30,697 nt of DNA from Saccoglossus kowalevskii (taxonomy: Eukaryota; Hemichordata; Enteropneusta; Harrimaniidae): positions 426,745 through 457,441 of the forward strand of contig NW_003155241.1 of assembly GCF_000003605.2 (NCBI RefSeq). Direction: 5' to 3'. The position numbers and the translations under genes are program-made. Positions 10,807 through 21,304 of the stretch are shown here, one piece after another. Position 1 is the stretch's first letter. Each line of letters begins with the position of its first letter. The notes beneath the pieces were generated by a model, which worked only from the letters and a program-made list of their open reading frames with translations, made no database searches and had not been told where the DNA came from.

Positions 10807-12411
10807 TTTTTTATTCAAAAATTCATTCTCCACAAATGATCACTATTATAACAAAATATTATGCACTTGCGTTTATTAATCCTTTATGCACCATGATTTT
10901 ATTCTCCAAAATGTTTGTGCTACATTTTGCATATTTTCATAAATTTTTCTATAATTCATTATTTATTTTGGATCAAACTGACATATTTTTCTATTTGGTT
11001 TATGTATTGATCAAAATGTTTTTTTTTTAAAAAAAAAAATTGATATGGTTTTTTTCTGAAGGGGGACTAAAGTTGACTTTTGTGTGGAAAGGCATAAAAT
11101 ACAAAAACCCAACAATTTTCAGAAATCAAGATAAGACATTCATGTTTCTGAGAAACAAATTATTGTCTGCTTTAAATCTTTAATTAAACTGCTAGTTTCA
11201 AAAAAATGTAACATGGAATCATCGTCATGTAAGTAATCAGTAAACAAAGCAATGTATCATTTATACATGCTTCGATGTTTATAGTTAAGCTATATTTGAA
11301 CTCTCTCTCTCCGAGATCAATTATTCCCGATGTGGTGTATCACTCACTCTTATTCACTGCATATGCGATTGTGGTTGGTTGCTATGGAAACTATCAAAAG
11401 CTTGATGCTATACTATTCCCATGGTTACAAGCAATGTATTCATATTGTCGGTATTGAGTATCCGTTACCGCTAATAACTCACTCTTGTAGAATGTATAGA
11501 TGACGAAAAACGAATGAAAACAGAGCAGACAATCGAATTGTGTTGCATTCTACACGTATGCTCCATTGCATGAATAAATGTTTACTCTTTGAACACTAGA
11601 GTCAACTTTTTGTCTTTCTTCCCAATATTTGAACTTGTATAATTTTTTCCAGATTTTTAAAAATATTTTGATCAATCTCTGTAGCTAATTAGAAATTAAG
11701 TCCATTAGAATCAAAATTATCAAATATAATGTAGAAAAATACATAAAAATGTGTTAAATGATGCACACAAACTTTGGCGGGAAAAGGGTTGTATATTGAT
11801 ATTATATTTCAGTTTTAGCTATTTTTTCAATGTTTTTTTTACTTCAAAATGATCACAAATGATTGAATGACTTTTAATTTGCTGGTCGTGTACATGTAAA
11901 AACAACAACAATTGCTTTTGATAAATTTCACGCATTGTGTACACATGATGTATTGTTGATTTTCTAAAAGCGATTTCGAGGCAACGCTTGTCATCTTTAA
12001 AAAAATGTTTTTACTGTGTGTCTGGAATTTCAATTTTTCGAATTTTTGCTTGTGTGTAAAGTGATCTCGTTGTTGGATTTTACAGTCTATACAAAGTTTA
12101 TTTGCTTTTATGTTCCGATCCACTTTTTGTCAGGTAAATTTTGACCCATTTCCTGCCTTGCCTGTTCCCATCTTTTGGATTTTAGGAATGTCACCACAAA
12201 TCACAACTCAGGTCAATCAACTCAAGTACTGTAGCCAAAATAAGTCATTCACTTAAAATCTCAGATTTGAATACTTTTGTTCCCTGCAACTTTAGCGAGA
12301 AAGACTGCTAGTAATATTAGAATTTTGACGTATTTATTTTTCCCAGGTGAACCATTTACTGCACTGTGATATGAATCAAGTTTGACAGCAGGAAGCTAGC
12401 TCCGAGCAGTT
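10807..12411. other. AT-rich non-coding stretch
   Basis: No exon is recognised. It includes a T9/A11 run around 11020-11038. Open frames at 10800-11030 and 11275-11457 are Phe/Ile/Tyr-rich products of AT-rich DNA without visible motifs. Confidence 0.45.
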
Positions 12412-12714
12412 TTATAATAGTCGGTATTTTAGATATTTGCTAAACGAACTGAAACTATGTGTTATGAATATCAAGTTATTGTTTTTGAGTTTTATCTCCT
12501 TGATATCTGTATTCACTCGATTTACCAAATAGTGTGTACCATTGTCCGACCACTTCTCGTACCACTTCCTGTGCAATCGGTCATTTATATGGAAATATAT
12601 TTTCATTGTTAGATGACGTTGACAATCTTTAATTGACTCCATTTCACTGAATGCTTCACCACCTGTGGCAAAGGCTCTGTTGTTATTTCCCAGGATCCTA
12701 CGTAGTTGTAGCAT
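12412..12714 (-). CDS. Unrecognised open frame, possible first exon (low confidence)
   Basis: A minus-strand frame with an ATG at 12714 and about 100 codons. The frame stays open to 12735 but is closed just upstream by TAA, so this ATG is the natural start. Residues 1-18 contain several Arg, Asn and small residues but no acidic residue (MLQLRRILGNNNRAFATGGE), which could pass for a mitochondrial presequence. The next about 60 residues are charged and Trp/Tyr-containing, ending in DNGTHYLVNRVNTD. The composition is more protein-like than that of other frames nearby, and the last about 25 residues are low-complexity, as if read into an intron. A GTAAATCG donor candidate follows THYL. I do not recognise a family. 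It may be a chance frame or a gene fragment lying antisense in the presumed BicC 5' intron. Confidence 0.2.
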   Translation of the reverse strand: MLQLRRILGNNNRAFATGGEAFSEMESIKDCQRHLTMKIYFHINDRLHRKWYEKWSDNGTHYLVNRVNTDIKEIKLKNNNLIFITHSFSSFSKYLKYRLL

Positions 12715-15700
12715 AACAGGTTTATTCACCCCCACACATTATAACGCGCTGGTTCCTCGGCTGAAAGCTTAATGATAACGCTTGACAGTAGAGGGCTCAT
12801 AAATTTTACTCCTAGCGCTGATTAAAGAGCCTGTTTGTTTAATATAAATTTCCGATTATGCTGGGAACCATGGAATGTAATATCTGGGCACCGCTGCATG
12901 ATTGCAAGGAAATAGGGTGGGACCGATTCTTTACATCTCGAACTCAGTCAAGGATGACATCACAACGAGGTAATATACTCTTCTGTACATCATCAATACT
13001 TAGTAAATATTTTCTTTCTCATTTTTCATTGCACTTCAAGCAAAGTTTGTTTATTGATTGTTACCGACTACACAATAGAAATCTAATAATGTATCATCCT
13101 GACTCTTTCATATGTACATTAATATCTAAAAGTTGTATTTTCTACCCAATCCCCTCTAAAAAAAATTTTTTTCACATTTTTGAACTATTTCTTCACAACT
13201 GATTTTAACCAAACAGATTTTTGATGCTGTTTAGGAGGTTATCCCCTTTGTAATCTGGATGGATAAAGGAATTTGTTGTGGGTGACTGGGAAAAACAAAA
13301 ACAATGTGAATTAAAAAAAAATTGCAAAAAAGTAATTTCACATCCTGTAAATGTAAAATAATCAAATTTTGGAATTGAGTAAAAAAATGTGTTTTATTGG
13401 CATATCTTTGCATATCAAGCTAGTGTTAAATTTTTACTTGCGATATAAATAATGGGCAGAGATTCATAACTGGTGTGAAGTATATAGAAATGAGTTTTGA
13501 TTGGGTTTCTTAGCGACAGGGTTTAGTATTTGTCTCAAATAGCAATTTGGTTAATACTGTTGATTCATACCATTACCAATGCTAATTTGTATACAATACT
13601 GAATGTAATAACACAGTCTATGGTCTTTAAATAACCACTTTCCTTTTAATAAAGTAGATTTAGAAAAATAAATAACGAGACGGGTGTCAATCATTGCACA
13701 ACAAATAGTTTATACTCTTTGTTTAGTTAGACCTATGCTTCTCTTATGAGTCCCGTCTGCCCCAAATGAACAAAATTTTGTCCATAGCATATTCATTGTT
13801 GTAGTTTTTTTCTGAATGTGACAGTTAGAACCCCTTCAGTTCATTCTTCAGCGTCCTGTGAAGTGGTCAATTGCCATGGCTGGTAGCAGCAGATGTAGAC
13901 TCCATTGCGTACTTAGCTCTGCTTCGTTAAGGAGCTGCTTTAAGATGTCAGCTGACTGAGAAGTTTAGATACTTTAAATTCTAATCACAGCCTCAGGGTG
14001 ACCACTCAGTTGTACTTGTATAGTTTTAAATCTGTTTTTATCTCCAATTGAAGTTATCGGTAGTCACCAATACTTGTGATTTTGGATTATTTCTTGACCG
14101 CATAACAATCTGGTTTGGCTTATTAATCAGGGTTACTAGGTGGCTTGCAGGGGAAACAGGTAGCCTTGTGTGACCTGCCGACTGAGGGTGACATCATGCT
14201 TTTATTTACTAACACACTGAGAGTGCACGTCAGTGGCTCTAATGTGGGACACACCCATTAATTGTATGCAGAGTACACAGACAGGAAAGCCCTTTATTCT
14301 CTCCAAATGAATAGATTATATTGGAAAGAGCTGAGCATAGCTGGAACTGTATAATACCTATGTACTGCGGTGTACGTCATTACGAAATAATTTCTGGTTT
14401 GGGATTTTTGCAGAAATAATTTGCATAATGATTTGTAGAGGTTTGGAATAGAAGTTTGCATATCGGTGGCCGTAATCTCAAAAAGATTTGACGTAGATGT
14501 AGAGAACTACTGATCAGTGCTGATGGGAATTCTGATGCTGATTATAAATTAATTCTGCCGATCAATCTTGATCGTGTTATGATCTAAACTTTCTTCAAAA
14601 TGCAGCCTCAAGGAATTTGGGGTTGACGCCATCTTTTGATTCTAGCTGGTTGTAAAGCCTACAGTAACATTGTCAACAGTGCCATGAGGCTAGACATGGC
14701 TGCTGCTATATGTGTACTTTACTTACTGTAGGATAACGGTACTGGATGTTTATGAAGTAATGAATTAAAACCAGTCATGGTCGTATGCATCAGGGTCGCC
14801 TATATGAATCAGACATTAGTAACCGATACGCATGGGCTGTCTTGTCAAGCCAAAGCGCCGATTATTACACAATCACTAACACTTCTTTCAGGTTATTTTG
14901 GTTCATTAGCAATGTCTGCCCTAGCTATAGTAACAAATAACAACATTTTTGAATATGGTATATTTGATTTGTGTTACTTCAGAGAATGTTTTGACTTTGT
15001 AGTCCACTGACAAGGATCTTTCAACGCTTCATGCCGCAAATTGAGCTCGAACGAATTCCAAATGTACTAGGTCATGTGAGAAGGATGTGTTTTGTTAAAC
15101 TTCTAGAGACTCGTATTGAAAAGTAAACTTCAGGCGTTACACCGGCAGCTCCTATTACATGTCAGATTGGGGGCGGGTTTTGTCCCCAATGCTTGAGTTT
15201 TGTTGACGGTTACTTCAGAGAGCAAACTGGAAAAGTTTCCTTTTAATGAAGGTGCACGGTCTGATAAACAAAGCAGTCACGGCAAACAGTCGCCTCTTAG
15301 TTGAATCGTTCGGTAACAATAGAGCAAAAAGTAGTGAAAACAGTGCTAGTGACCTTGAATTGTTTGTACAAGTACTCTTAAAAACTTAAAAAACATAACC
15401 AACACTCACCAAAATACACAAAGACTTCTTTCGCACCAAGGGTGAAGTTTTAACATTGTTTCTAATTTTCTGGGTTACTGCAATCGAATACCAAACGAGG
15501 ACTAATGCTCTCAGCTACAGTTTTCTTTCAACCATTTTTTTATGCATAATTCTTAAGGGCAACATAATGATGATGAAAAATTGTTAGAAAAACAATACCT
15601 CTTCCCAAAAACCTAATAAAATTATTGTATATGAAAATTGAACGTGAAAATGATGTAACTTTCTTTGTCTTCACATTAACATTATTTTTTTCACTTAATG

Positions 15701-15935
15701 CTATTATGATTACTGACGTAAACGTAATGCCATGGTAATTGCAGTTTTCTGTCAAAACAAGTGTGCAGTGCCATCTAAAGATTGGTGGGCGCCCTCTTGT
15801 GGTAAAAGATATTTTTCACAAAATTACAAGTTAATGGGGTAACGCAGAAAATTAAATTGAAAACAATTTTCAGGGATTATAAAAAAAAACTTCATAGTAG
15901 TCTTCACAACTGTCAATAGTAATTTTTGAACAGTA
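12715..15935. other. Non-coding stretch, no confident exon
   Basis: A plus-strand frame starting with ATG at 12858 runs into a GTAATA donor-like site near 12969, but the peptide is not recognised. The frame at 14777-15010 is likewise unassigned. A CTCF-like site lies at 15789-15802. No long repeat was noticed. Confidence 0.4.
15789..15802 (-). promoter_or_regulatory. CTCF-like motif (candidate)
   Basis: The minus strand reads CCACAAGAGGGCGC, the best of three matches in the window to the CTCF core CCASYAGRKGGCRC. Occupancy is unknown. Confidence 0.4.
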
Positions 15936-16145
15936 CTGTAACATGACTAATTTTCACTGGGTTTAAATTTTGCTGATTTACCATTCCAGGCATATTCAGT
16001 GGGTTTTAAATTCACGGTTTTGTCTTTTAGATAATGTGTTCTATGCTAAATTTTACAATTCACTGGGTTTTAATTAATTTAGCACATTTTCCAGTCAGCG
16101 AAATAAGCAAAATTAAAATCCAGTGAATAATTAACCCCTTTACAG
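15936..16145. mobile_element. Diverged TA-target MITE, copy 2
   Basis: A 210-bp element flanked by TA at 15934-15935 and 16146-16147. The left end CTGTAACATGACTAATTTTC, continuing ACTGGGTTTAAATTTTGCTG, pairs with the right end, which read backwards is CTGTAAAGGGGTTAATTATT, continuing CACTGGATTTTAATTTTGC. Ends, length and the internal CAGTGAAT and CAGCGAAAT words match the 5867 family, but internal similarity is weaker. It is an older copy or a related subfamily. Confidence 0.65.
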
Positions 16146-16492
16146 TATATGCTTTCTTAAATGCCTTACTAAACAATTTTAGGGATAACAATGCAAAACG
16201 TAAGACTGATAGATTTGAAGATCTACAGCTAGTAGTATAACAATCACAGTTGTAGCAAGGATTCAAGATACCCCTAAAATTTCATCCATTAGTGAAAGAT
16301 TCTCAGCCATTGGATTCGATCTTCCCATTGAGTTTGTATTATCGTCAACTCTTTTAAGTCGAGCATGGTTTTGGTTCAACAACTGCTGTGCTACCCGGTG
16401 ATCCAACTTTATGCTTGTTTTTTGTAATCCTGCAGCGTGATTGTTGTCTATAGTACTGTTGTTAGTTGAAAATCATGTGATGGATGTGAGCC
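16146..16492. other. Non-coding spacer
   Basis: No gene or repeat is recognised between the MITE and the duplicated palindromic motif. Confidence 0.45.
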
Positions 16493-16672
16493 TGACAATA
16501 TTCTAGAATTTGGTTACCGGAAATATTTAATTTTTTCGTGATTCCGGAAACCGTAACCAAACAAACTGGATGGATCCGACCTCTTTTGAGGATAACAAAG
16601 GCTGACAATATTCTAGAATGTGGTTACCGGAAATCTTTTGTTTTCAGTGATTCCGGAAACTGTAACCAAACA
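16493..16672. repeat. Tandem duplication of a palindromic about 70-bp motif
   Basis: Copies at 16493-16563 and 16603-16672 (110-bp spacing) share TGACAATATTCTAGAAT, TGGTTACCGGAAAT and GTGATTCCGGAAAC followed by GTAACCAAACA. Within each copy TTGGTTACCGGAA and TTCCGGAAAC-GTAACCAA form an imperfect inverted repeat, so each can fold back. Function is unknown. Confidence 0.8.
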
Positions 16673-16829
16673 TCATTGGAATTTGTTAAAATAACAATCT
16701 TAACACCAAACAAACAAAACACATCTCAGCTGGAAATTCCTGTCTTTATTTTGTTCTGTGTTCGATACTGAAGAAGACTTTGAAATACTTTACATGTATG
16801 AATGTCATTGTGAGATTATGCCACTAACT

Positions 16830-17175
16830 AGAAGTATACCACTGACTAAGGTGCATTGTGGGAGTACAGGGAATGAGGTACATTGTGGGAGTATACCACT
16901 GGCTGTGGTGCATTGTCGTAGTGCACCACTGACTAAAGTGCATTGTGGGACTGCAGGGAATGAGGTGCATTGTAGGAGTATACCAGTGACTAGGAATACA
17001 TCACTGACTGAGGTGCATTGTGGTTGTATACCACTTACCAAAGTGCATTGTGGGACTACAGGGAATGAAGTGCATTGTGGGAGTATACCACATAATGGGA
17101 GTACACTATGATCAATCTCTGACAGGGATGCATTGTGGGAAAATTCCAATTATGTGCAGTGCATTGTGGGAATAT
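16830..17175. repeat. Minisatellite of 27/30-bp units containing TGCATTGTGGGA
   Basis: TGCATTGTG or close variants start at 16852, 16879, 16909, 16939, 16966, 17014, 17044, 17071, 17129 and 17160. Spacing is mostly 27 or 30 bp, alternating a GGGACTACAGGGAATGA type with a GGAGTATACCACTGACTAA type. Because the spacings are multiples of three, both strands stay open (16758-17111 plus, 16805-17149 minus). Neither is a credible protein. The reverse complement TTCCCACAATGCA resembles the ZNF143/Staf motif core. Confidence 0.9.
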
Positions 17176-19647
17176 ATAACTGAGTGGGCTGCAGTATAAG
17201 AGGGTCTCATTATATGCATGATCACAACAAGTCATGCAACTGATGTATCAACTACTGCAGCGAAACCATATCGGCACCTAAAGTACTAGAGTAGCTAGAT
17301 GAATGATCCCTCAAAATAAACAAATATCCTCTAAAAGTAATAATATGGCCATTTTACTGCTTTGTTTACCACTTACTGAAAGCTTAGCTTTGTGTAAGTT
17401 TACTTTCATAATAAATACTTAGGTAGAATATAGGTCAGTGTTTTTCTTAGGCAGGCTTTAGAAAATACTTTGCTATGGTTGTAATTCCTTTCTATTCTGA
17501 GTTGAAATCAGAATGTTATGCTGAATGTGATCAATCAAATGACAGCTCTCATATTTCTGTAGTTTTGATTGGTTGTTCTTCATATCTTGGTTTGATTAGC
17601 CTTTTTACCACCACATTGTCACTTTTGTAACCTTCCACAAAGTAGTTCTATTCAGAATCTGCTTCATTTCAGATGAGATATTGGTTAAAATTTTAAATAT
17701 TTATGTTTTTTGTCATCATGTGTGTGAAACTTCAAAATGTATTCATCACAGCTTCATTGCGCTTTGTCATGTCGTTTTAAATTTGGGTCGCATAAGCTTT
17801 TATAACAACAGTGCTGTCAGATTTTCATCCGAAAAATTAAAAAAAAATTCAATTTCCATAAAAAAAGTAAAATAAAAGCAATGTTTCCTTGACAATTTCA
17901 GAATAAAAATAAAAAAAATGCATAAATACATAAATTTTTAAGCAATGCCTTATTAAATTAAATCTTTGGAAATTTACGTAAAACATTGAAAATTTCTGCT
18001 ACTATTTTGGCAGGTACTACTCTAGTGTTTCCTGTATATTTGCTGGCAGCTACTGACCAGACATACTGTGACATCACTTTAGAAGTTGTGATAAAAACAT
18101 GATAGCTGACATGTTGATGTTATCAATAATTACATTACCATGGCAACAAAATTATTATCATTTAATTGCTAACACTTAGATGCAGAATGTATTTTAAAAC
18201 AGAATTGAAAGGTATTTTGTTTTGTTTTTTAATTTCAAATCAAGAATCCAAGTGATGATTGAGTGCTTGGGAGTGGACCCATTCTGTGATTGAATGGTTC
18301 AAGGTTGAGGATATTATGGGATATTCTTTGCATGTGGTTGTTCTGACTGGTCATAAAAATATTTGTTACAAATATTTACAATATTATAAATCGTCAGTCT
18401 ATTAATTAACCATTTGATAGGTGTATCACTGTAACTGTAATTGACTGGATTCTGTTAAGACGGTTACTATTCTGTCATCTATGAATGGGACGGTTATTTT
18501 TTGTCTGTGATTGTGGAATTGCCTTCTTTAAAAGATGGCTGCAATGGGAATCAGAGTTCTGCCTAGGACCTTTCAGACATCACAAATGTGAATCTTGTTT
18601 GAAAAACAGACGAATATATTTTCGCTGCTTTTATATGTAAATTTTAGAAACTGTGCAATAATCAGTCAAGGTCGGCCAATTGAATCGAAAACTTAATTCC
18701 AAATCTTAATTTTAGTAATGGAGCGGGTCTTTTGGTTACTCATGATGACGGTTTTGTTGCTGTACTTGTATCAATAAAATGGACTAAATATTAAATCATT
18801 GTCTGATATCGCAATCTGTTGTCAAAAAGGGGTGTGCACATGATGGATGTGTTATCTATAATTAATTTGTGAATCATAGTTATAGTTTGTCACTAGAGGG
18901 CGCACTTTCACTTATGCTTTTTAGGGCCTTCAGGGTCTGTGCAGTACAAATATGGTGTTTCCTGCATAGCTTCAGAATTCTTGGTGTCTAAACCGACCAA
19001 AATTGGTTACTTACATCTTTTGATAAAATAAATATTACAAGTTATTCATGGTATGCTTTATAGCGCCTGAGTATTTTAAGTTTATTTTGTTACATCTGTA
19101 ATAGAAACAGTTTAGGTTGAAATGTATCCTACTGAAATCAGCATGGTGCTATGTGCCTCCTCCATATTGTTTTAAATCTACACAACCAAAACATGAAGAA
19201 AAGATCTTAGGTTTGAAAGACTGGTTTGCACAAATGCACTTACAATTAGCACCTAAGGCAAAAAAGGCAGAAGAGACAGCAGTGACTTCAATGTCCGGAA
19301 ATGTCACCTGGCACAAAAATATATTTAAAAAAAAAGAAAGATAGACAAAAATGTAAAAAAAAATACCAAATTTTGATGCTTCATTTTGCAAATTTTTATG
19401 TATTTTTCCACATTTTTTGCCAACTTCAAAATAAATAATTTAAAACATAATTTTTCATTTGCTGTAGGAAATTTTTTTTGGAGAAACCTAAAACGTATTT
19501 TGCAATTTTAATTTGTCAAATGTGACAAAATTTGACTTTAATAGACTGAAATCAAAATATCAATATTTGAAATTATATATGAAATTTTTTCTAGTTTATT
19601 TTTGGTATACAAAACTAAAAAAATGTTAAATGTTTTTATTTTCACAG
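17176..19647. other. Intronic or upstream sequence before the first visible BicC exon
   Basis: AT-rich, with no splice-bordered exon recognised. I looked for the conserved Bicc1 KH1 segment containing an Ile-Ala-Trp-Pro-Ser motif, which should precede the exon at 19648, and found no plausible Trp-Pro codon context. A Lys/Glu/Ala-rich frame at 19117-19344 is unassigned. A CTCF-like site lies at 18889. Confidence 0.5.
18889..18903 (+). promoter_or_regulatory. CTCF-like motif (candidate)
   Basis: The plus strand reads GTCACTAGAGGGCGC, the same sequence as the minus-strand site at 7251-7265, so the two are convergent or divergent in orientation. The call rests on motif resemblance only. Confidence 0.35.
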
Positions 19648-19727
19648 ATCCACATATCAAGGTGTCGGGTAAAATCGGCAACGTTGCTTCGGCAAAAGAG
19701 AAAATTATGGCAGTTTTAGACACAAAG
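19648..19727 (+). CDS. BICC1: Bicaudal-C, visible exon 1 (end of KH1)
   Basis: An 80-bp internal exon with acceptor TTTTCACAG and donor GTTTGT. It enters mid-codon (the last two bases of an Asp codon) and adds 26 codons beginning PHIKVSGKIGNVASAKEKIM and ending AVLDTK. This matches the C-terminal part of the first KH domain of Bicc1 proteins, where PHIKVSGK and VLDTKSNRVTLKMDV are strongly conserved. The exon(s) encoding the protein start and the first half of KH1 are not found in the window. Bicc1 is a cytoplasmic RNA-binding protein that binds mRNA 3' UTRs through its KH domains and recruits regulators such as the CCR4-NOT deadenylase. Confidence 0.93.
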
Positions 19728-20243
19728 GTTTGTAAATAATTTTCTAGTGACTTATGTAATCTTTGATGAACTACTTTTCACGCAAAAAATCTTGTTCAGT
19801 AGTTTATGGTGAAAAAATGTAGTAAACGTAGTTACAAGATGAAATCTTATGGTTGCCACGAATTATTGTTATTTTGACAAGATTTTTTTTTAATTAAATA
19901 TATCCTTAACCAGGATTCCTATGCAAAGGATTTAAAAAATTTACATTTTCGTACTTTATCAGACAGTTTCCTGGAAAAAAAATACAGGGTACAAATTAAT
20001 TATTTTCAAAAATAAATTTGTCTGTATGGTCAAATGAAGCATTATTGACATATATGGTAAAACTAGTCAGATAACTTAAATAGAATCAAGAAAAAATGTC
20101 TCAATAGTTTCAACAAGAATGTCCTTGCATTGGAAGCTCTGCTACTTTTTTTTTTTTTTTTTAATACTGCCCTCAGTGTATGGTTTATCGAGTTACTTTG
20201 TTTTTTCTATTAACTTTTTTTCTTCTATTATTTCTTTGCTCAG
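19728..20243. other. BicC intron with a long poly-T run
   Basis: A 516-bp intron from GTTTGT to GCTCAG. A T-run of about 17 bases lies around 20147-20162, possibly the reverse-orientation tail of an old retroposon or just the pyrimidine-rich intron end. Nothing else is recognised. Confidence 0.6.
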
Positions 20244-20402
20244 AGCAACAGGGTAACATTAAAGATGGACGTGTCCTACACAGATCACTCACATGTTATC
20301 GGTAAAGGAGGAAATAATATTAAAAAAGTAATGCAACACACAGGATGTCATATTCACTTTCCTGACTCAAACAGAGGAAATCAAGCAGAAAAAAGTAATC
20401 AG
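20244..20402 (+). CDS. BICC1: Bicaudal-C, visible exon 2 (KH2 with GKGG loop)
   Basis: 159 bp, 53 codons, phase 0 at both ends, between TTTGCTCAG and GTAATG. The peptide starts SNRVTLKMDVSYTDHSHVIG and continues through the canonical GXXG loop as GKGGNNIKKVM, then TGCHIHFPDSNRGNQAEKSN. This is the core of the second KH domain. In KH domains the GXXG loop contacts the nucleic-acid backbone, and all its residues are present here, so this domain should bind RNA. It is the most conserved segment of the gene and the strongest single identifier of Bicaudal-C in the window. Confidence 0.97.
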
Positions 20403-20846
20403 GTAATGGAAATTTTAATTGTCATTGGCTACCATAAATTGAATTAAAATTAGTTAATAACATTGATTTTGATTGGCTGCCATCAAAGCACCTTGTGTGT
20501 TTCCTGGGTTTATCATTCTATAAAATTGTGTCTTTTAGAATAATTTTGTAATTTGTAATTAACTTTTAAAAAGTGAAAACTTGATGGATACCGTAAATCT
20601 GATTCTTATTTTTGAGATTTAAAAAAAATATATTACATTTTGCATGCCTTAATTTTTGTTCTCAAAATTTAGCTCAACATTTTGCAAATTAATAAAATTT
20701 TAATTAATTTTGAGTCTAATGGACATAACTTTAAATTGGCTTCAGATTTACTAGTTTATTTTGTGATAGGTGTCAAAGCGTTCATAATGCAGCCTCCTTA
20801 TTATGTAAATATAATTTTCACAACTTATTTGTTTTTATTCACTTAG
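20403..20846. other. BicC intron without recognised features
   Basis: A 444-bp AT-rich intron from GTAATG to CACTTAG. No repeat family is recognised. Confidence 0.6.
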
Positions 20847-20900
20847 GTATCAATAGCAGGACAGCCAGAAGGTGTTGAACATGCTAGAAGGAAAATAAGG
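20847..20900 (+). CDS. BICC1: Bicaudal-C, visible exon 3 (end of KH2)
   Basis: A 54-bp exon of 18 codons, VSIAGQPEGVEHARRKIR, phase 0 at both ends, between TTCACTTAG and GTAAGT. It supplies the last strand and C-terminal helix of KH2. It is too short to appear as an open frame by itself and was found by its splice borders and its match to Bicc1 VSIAGQPAGVE. The following intron is only 123 bp. Confidence 0.95.
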
Positions 20901-21023
20901 GTAAGTATAATGTGTAAAATGTAAAACCTATTTTATTGGCCACTTTAAAATGTATCAGCCTATCAGAAACATTATTACAAAAGCAAAATATACTGATACA
21001 TGCTACGATGTTTCTCGCTACAG

Positions 21024-21263
21024 GAACTTTTACCGCTCACAGTTATGTTTGAATTGCCGATTACTGGTGCCTTGCAACCCGTTCCAGATATCAACGCTCC
21101 CACTATACAACAAATTGTGCAAACATATAATGTGTCTGTCTCCTTTAAACAACGACCCAGAATGTACATAACAACTGCCATCGTCCGAGGTTGCGTGGAT
21201 AACCTTGTAGCACTGAAAGAAGCCACAGCGAGACTTATAGAGCATCTCACGGGCAATGTTGGG
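21024..21263 (+). CDS. BICC1: Bicaudal-C, visible exon 4 (KH-like domain)
   Basis: 240 bp, 80 codons, phase 0, between TCGCTACAG and GTAAGA. It begins ELLPLTVMFELPITGALQPV and includes NVSVSFKQRPRMY and IVRGCVDN, ending LIEHLTGNVG. This is the KH-like (KHL) domain between KH2 and KH3. It has the KH fold pattern but no GXXG, as in other Bicaudal-C proteins, where KHL domains are thought to be structural or to contact proteins. The minus-strand and alternate-frame readings over this interval are shadows. Confidence 0.96.
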
Positions 21264-21304
21264 GTAAGAATATCATATCAGAGATAATATTAATTAATAA
21301 TAAC

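Noticed and set aside
11020-11040. T-run followed by A-run as a terminator hairpin
   Set aside because: Simple AT-rich sequence in a eukaryotic non-coding region; no transcript context.
12858-12970. Plus-strand ATG frame (MLGTMECNIWAPLHDC...) ending at GTAATA as a possible first BicC exon
   Set aside because: Peptide has no resemblance to any Bicc1 N terminus, and its phase and content cannot be linked to the exon at 19648.
16758-17149. Overlapping 117- and 114-codon frames on opposite strands
   Set aside because: Both are created by the 27/30-bp minisatellite; Cys/Gly/Thr repeats mirror the DNA repeat and neither has splice or start context.
20975-21256. Two minus-strand frames of 93 and 71 codons
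   Set aside because: Shadows of BicC exon 4, whose plus-strand reading matches a known conserved domain with exact splice borders.
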